This document shows positions 59,820 to 64,000 of a stretch of 64,000 nucleotides of DNA, in pieces. Source of the DNA: Cantharellus purpuraceus (lineage: Eukaryota > Basidiomycota > Agaricomycetes > Cantharellales > Hydnaceae); contig JALBUN010000007.1 in assembly GCA_025174535.1 (NCBI GenBank), positions 372,001-436,000 of the forward strand. The letters run 5' to 3'. The notes under the pieces are model-generated. The model had not been told where the DNA came from. It was given only the letters and a program-made list of their open reading frames with translations, and searched no databases. Both the position numbers and the translations under genes were made by a program. Position 1 is the first letter of the stretch; every line of letters starts with the position of its first letter.

Positions 59820-62237
59820 GGGGAACTGATTGTCGAGAACAGAATTATTAAAAGACAAAGAGGATAATCGGATGGAAATGACGACCAGCGACGATTGAGA
59901 ACAAGAAAAAGAAATTTTTGGGAGACCACTCTCCCGCAAGGCTCCCTCTATATAATATATATCTCATTGCCTGCGTATGTCGCCTGCTTATATGCCCATT
60001 ACTAGACTGGTTCAGTTGCATCAACACAAGTCAACAATAACATATTTATAGGACTACGAATCACCGACATCACTCTCCCTCTGCAGGAACACTGATGATT
60101 CGATATCCGAAATAAGATCGAATCACTAAGGAACTTGAAGAAGAGGATGCTATCACGAAGTTTGTGAGTAGGACACTAGCAGCTGATTATGGGTGTCAAG
60201 ACAGTGAGTCGACCTGATGCGTGGGGCGTCAGACCCAGCGGCAGGAACACAATAGCATGCATGCACTGTTTGAACACAATGGATTAAGGCAGTAGGACTT
60301 CGAAACAAGACTCAAAAGGACCCGTCGACCAACACATTCAGGAGTCAAGACAAAGTGCACGAAATATAATTAGGAAAAGAATGCGACGACATTCAGCACT
60401 GGCGGTCTGTGATATGGGGACTAGAGTGTAACATGGCAGGAGCGGAGATCTGTTGCTTCGTCGGGCGCTAGTCATATCCATGTGAAGATCTACCAATATC
60501 ACGAACATTGTTCATAATCATTAGCCTGGGTGGAACCAGTCCACCCGGCAACGCATTGGCCGAAGTGTTTAGTACAACGTACAACTCTTCTTTCAGTCAT
60601 GCCGATGCAGTGGTAAAATTGTATAGCGAGTGCTTGGTTTGAGATTACGAAGGAAGCTCTGAACGGTGCCCAGAATTGCCTGGTGGGATTCATTCGCACA
60701 CATGGAAGACGCACTTTTCTCGTCCTTCTACTGATTATGCCGTGACACACGAGCTTGAAAGAAGGACGACTTTGATCACATAACGACAACCGTGTCCCTT
60801 GATGGCGTTTGGACAGCAACTATCTTCTATTCAGAAGAGCTGATGTCTATCGTGATAAAAGGATAGCTCTAGACTCAAACTGATGAGAGAGTTTCGTTAA
60901 CAGGCTATGAGAAGTGAGGTCGGTAGTACTAGTGAGGGCCAACAGAAGATTGGACACGGACCAAGAAGCAGGGAAACAGAAGCTGGTGGCGAATAGATGT
61001 AGATATCGATAGACAGGAGCTTGATGGTCCATATAGACGGAAGCTATAGTCTTATATACAACATGACTTGTAGTAAGAGTTCTTCGAGAGAAGTAAGGCC
61101 CTTTTCGCCTTTTTATTCTGTTGTCTCAGCTAAACCTTAGTTAGACCCGGTTGTACCTTTGAAGTGACGCACATCATCCTAGCAATGCTAAGGCCGAATT
61201 ACCGTCTACTCAATAGTAAACAGCCCATCGTCTCCAGTAACCATTGCGCTTCAGGATTGACTAGAATAATACATTGCTGGTCGACACAAGTGGTCGTGGT
61301 CCAGTGAATAGACAGCTATTTGCTCGTCATGGCAGACTCGCTTACGACGTCCAGGTTGCGTGATGTGCTGGCTCTCATACATCAACGAATTCACTCGGCG
61401 ACCACGGGTTTAGGTGGAATGGTGATGACTCTATGATCCCCTGCTCCTGGATTTGGAGCATTATTCGATGAGAAAGTATGGGAACATCGACCTCGGCTTG
61501 AATTGCTTTGACATTTGCATCACTTGGCACGCTGAGAAAACGGTCAGCATCTTTGTGCTTGTGGTCTGAATCTGGACCGGAGTCGAGCATAGAAGCCGAT
61601 AACGATTGCTGGGTGGAGACAATCAAGAAAACTGAACGAAGTGGATTGGTTACCTGAGTGGCGTAATCTGTCGTTAGAGTTTGTCCCCCACAAGTGACAT
61701 GTCATCAGCAGCTGTGTCCATCGTGAAGTTCTTCATCTTCCAAGAATGAGCATGTTTCATGACCGGACCCCCTATGCTGGCAACAAGTCGGATGATGAAT
61801 CAGAAGCAATGGACTGTCATAGAAGTCGCCGAGCACGAATGAGGGTAGAACGTCCCTGAGCTCAGTGGTGGTCTCTCCTCAACTGTACCGCCGTGTTAGT
61901 CCAATCACGTGATCCCTGGCTGTCGAATTCTATTTTGACTTCCATGTTGCCTGTAGCGCTTGTGACGCGCCAATAGCCTTTCTTGCTCCTCTTTCTGCGA
62001 CTGTCTCCATTCATACTATTTGGGGGATACGTTCGGACGGTAGGAGTTAGGCTCCGGTACTGCAAATCAAGGAACAATTGACGGCGTTGTGTTCCCCCTA
62101 TTGCTGTAAACTTCCTTGGAGCAAGCCATTCCACGCAGTCGGACGATACTGCTTTTGAACTGCCTAGCATACACACCCTAGGGGTGCTACGTGTCGCATT
62201 TTTATAAAGTGAGAAACTAATAGGCTGCAGCGACAAG
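59820..62237. other. spacer C
   Basis: Promoter of copy C followed by sequence related to spacer B. The minus frames at 60847-61032, 61375-61626 and 61862-62410 have no domain. The last overlaps the start of the hydrolase gene on the other strand, so I leave it out. Confidence 0.45.
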
Positions 62238-64000
62238 ATGAGCCGTGCTACCGCGTCAGACACTGAACTGGAAAGTACCACGCTCCCTTCCCATGCTGGA
62301 TCGATACACTCTCTCTTGAGGTGCTCCACCATTTCTCGTCCTCTGTCTCTCCACCTCGAACCCGCCGCTGCAAAGATGGAGCCGACGATGGACTCGATAG
62401 ACACGGCCAAATGCGACGCTTGTGATCATCACACCTCTCCCATTAACTTGCTTCGTATACGTCTTGCCACTGTCAGCGTATCGGTTATCATAGCATTTGG
62501 GATCTGTAGCGTGCCTGTGCTCTTGGTGTTCTGTTTTGGTGAGAGACGTGGAAACCTGTATTGACGGGCCAATACTTCATCTCCTGAATTGTAGTTCCAA
62601 TCGTCGTGATATTTGCACTTCCCGCTCTTTCCCTGCTCCTCCTCAGTACGCCCGACTCTCCATGCTACTTGATCTTGTCCATTGACCTTGTTGTAATTAT
62701 ACGACTCAGCCCTCGCTCTGCTGATCCCTCAAGTCGCTTACCTTGTGCTTGCGCAAACGGACGCGCCGCCCCATGCGTCCTCGCCTTTTCTTGCATCCAG
62801 CCTCACCCGATGTTTCAAGATCGACCGTGCTGTCCTCAGGTGGCTCAAAGAAGGCTCGAATCTTGGCTGGCGGGTTTTTCGTGATTGGACGAAAAGAAAG
62901 TACTATGGTCAAATGAGCGAAGTGACGTACGCTGTCGCATTTGCCTTAATCGTGTGTAAGCTAATCCAGCTATCAACATATGTAGGGTCAATATCCCTTA
63001 CGGATCACCGAATCCCAACATGAAACTTGACATTTATGTGCCTTTTGACATGTCTCATCCAAATTCCAGCCACTGTGCCTCGGTCGCTCCATCAGCTCCT
63101 ACTATGTACCCCATCTTAGTCTTTATTCCATCCCAGACGCGTCCCTTCCCATCATCAAAGTGGCTGTTTTCTTCTTTGGGTTCGAACCTCGCAACGGTTC
63201 TTTCTGTTATGGTCGTCATTCCTGACTTGACACCATATCCCGAAGGTCGGTACGTATATAGAGTTTGGAGATTTTCCTCACCCATCTCATTCAGGACGCA
63301 TACACTCACAAATACATGATGCACGTCTTGTGTTGCGATACGTCGAGGATCACGCTGCGCGATATGGTGGTGACCCGACGCAGATTTACTTTGCGGGCCA
63401 TGGTCTTGGCGGGTTGATTTCTTTGCTCTTGCCCATACAACAAGCAGTTGCAGAGAGTCGGGATGACTACTTGAGAGATTACAGTGGTATTGACGCTGCA
63501 GATTTTCACCACATCCCCAACGGTGTCGCGAACCTCAAGGTATACGCTGGAGAGATTGCTGTGCCCAAGATAAAAGGCCTGATATTGCGAGTCATCGTCT
63601 CTTTAGCATCGTTGTCCCAAAGCCGGACCTGACTTGAACAATTAGGTTTGCCCCTATAACTGACGTAGATGCTCATATACTGCACGAGGGCGACCGTGGT
63701 ATTCATCACCTCAGCATTGTACGACGGGTGTGTGGACCTGGTCAAGTGGCTAGCTATTTTCACTCCGTGCGTGTCATCCGCAGTCTCACGCTGCGTATCG
63801 TATTAAATACATGCTGGTTCAATTCACGACACAGCCGGCGCATCTGTTGTACGCCTCTAGAAGTATCCTCGACGTGGACAAGCTACCTTCCAAGGTCCTC
63901 TTTGTGCACGGGTGAGTTTAGCACAATCGCGAAACTGCGCTTTGATTCAAAGTTGTTGGTTTCTAATTTATTTACTCGTTAGCGGTTTGGACGAAACCGT
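62238..64000 (+). CDS. membrane-anchored alpha/beta-hydrolase-like protein (partial)
   Basis: Starts at 62238 and runs off the window. The N-terminal part carries two hydrophobic segments (SVIIAFGICSVPVLLVFCF and VVIFALPALSLLLL) joined by an intron GTGAGA...TTGTAG. The catalytic part has VNIPYGSPNPNMKLDIYVP, PILVFIPSQTRPFPSSKWLF, AARYGGDPTQIYFAGHGLGG, PITDVDAHILHEGD and KVLFVHGGLDET. The layout resembles prenylcysteine methylesterase/formamidase-like alpha/beta-hydrolases. At the nucleophile elbow, however, Gly stands where the Ser of GHSxG is expected. Introns include a possible GC-AG one (63587-63645), one of 56 nt ending about 63783, and 63912-63982. A non-catalytic member or an unusual subfamily are both possible. 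Confidence 0.6.

Larger units (their letters stand above)
54060..61700. repeat. tandem segmental duplications carrying the secreted-protein genes
   Basis: Copies A, B and C of the gene lie in the same orientation with start codons 1,835 and 3,113 bp apart. Similarity extends well beyond the coding parts into promoters and 3' flanks. The B and C blocks also share further spacer sequence (for example around 57240-57320 and 60210-60310, and 57950-58130 and 61270-61450). The duplication to B/C probably included the hydrolase gene. Confidence 0.8.

Noticed and set aside
61862..62410. 182-codon minus-strand frame
   Set aside because: It overlaps the hydrolase start, whose plus-strand reading has membrane segments and proper introns; the minus frame has no domain.
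63728..63790. A 17-nt intron GTGCGTGTCATCCGCAG
   Set aside because: Too short for a fungal spliceosomal intron. A normal 56-nt intron with the same acceptor and an upstream GTGTGT donor restores the same frame.

Overview
The window looks like nuclear DNA of a filamentous basidiomycete (Agaricomycotina). Genes are split by many short introns (about 45-65 nt) with GTRNGY donors and CTNAY branch points. They encode typical fungal proteins: a PalI/SUR7 protein, an Msb2-type signalling mucin, a LysM protein, a divergent G-alpha, Rtt106, and mitochondrial carriers. A LysM effector candidate beside such gene families would fit a plant-associated member of the Ceratobasidiaceae (Rhizoctonia-like), but this is inference; nothing in the sequence proves the genus. 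No plasmid, phage, CRISPR, rRNA or convincing tRNA gene was seen.

Layout. 0.6-2.7 kb: zinc-finger-like regulator (minus) enlarged by two exon-intron tandem duplications. 3.9-7.5 kb: convergent pair eIF2D/TMA64 (plus) and DIM1 (minus). 8.0-11.5 kb: divergent pair of a SIKE/FGFR1OP2-family coiled-coil protein (minus) and a PHD-finger protein (plus), start codons 80 bp apart. 12.4-14.3 kb: disordered hypothetical protein. 14.5-25.2 kb: gene-poor stretch with a dispersed repeat, a 30-bp palindrome and a tRNA-like hairpin. 25.2-32.3 kb: PalI/SUR7 protein, a divergent pair of F1Fo-ATPase genes (inhibitor INH1 and subunit h ATP14, start codons 60 bp apart), and an Msb2-like mucin. 32.3-35.4 kb: no confident gene. 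35.4-40.1 kb: mitochondrial RNA polymerase RPO41. 41.2-43.7 kb: two-LysM secreted protein and phosphatidylserine decarboxylase. 44.0-48.4 kb: two citrate-carrier paralogues in opposite orientation flanking HEM4. 49.6-53.9 kb: Rtt106 histone chaperone, a hypothetical protein and a divergent G-alpha. 54.5-64 kb: duplicated array of three small secreted protein genes, one decayed and one apparently functional alpha/beta-hydrolase; the last runs off the window.

Functional themes. Mitochondrial genes are frequent (RPO41, INH1, ATP14, two CTP1-type carriers, HEM4 in haem synthesis, possibly PSD). Signalling and surface genes include the mucin, PalI, G-alpha and LysM proteins. The most unusual observations are a predicted one-nucleotide exon in one citrate carrier, supported by its paralogue next door; a G-alpha with altered P-loop and Gln-to-Glu at the catalytic position; the 60-bp INH1/ATP14 intergenic region containing a perfect palindrome; and the young secreted-protein array in which one copy has lost its splice acceptor. 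All splice structures were read by eye from frame, splice signals and family similarity, without transcript data.
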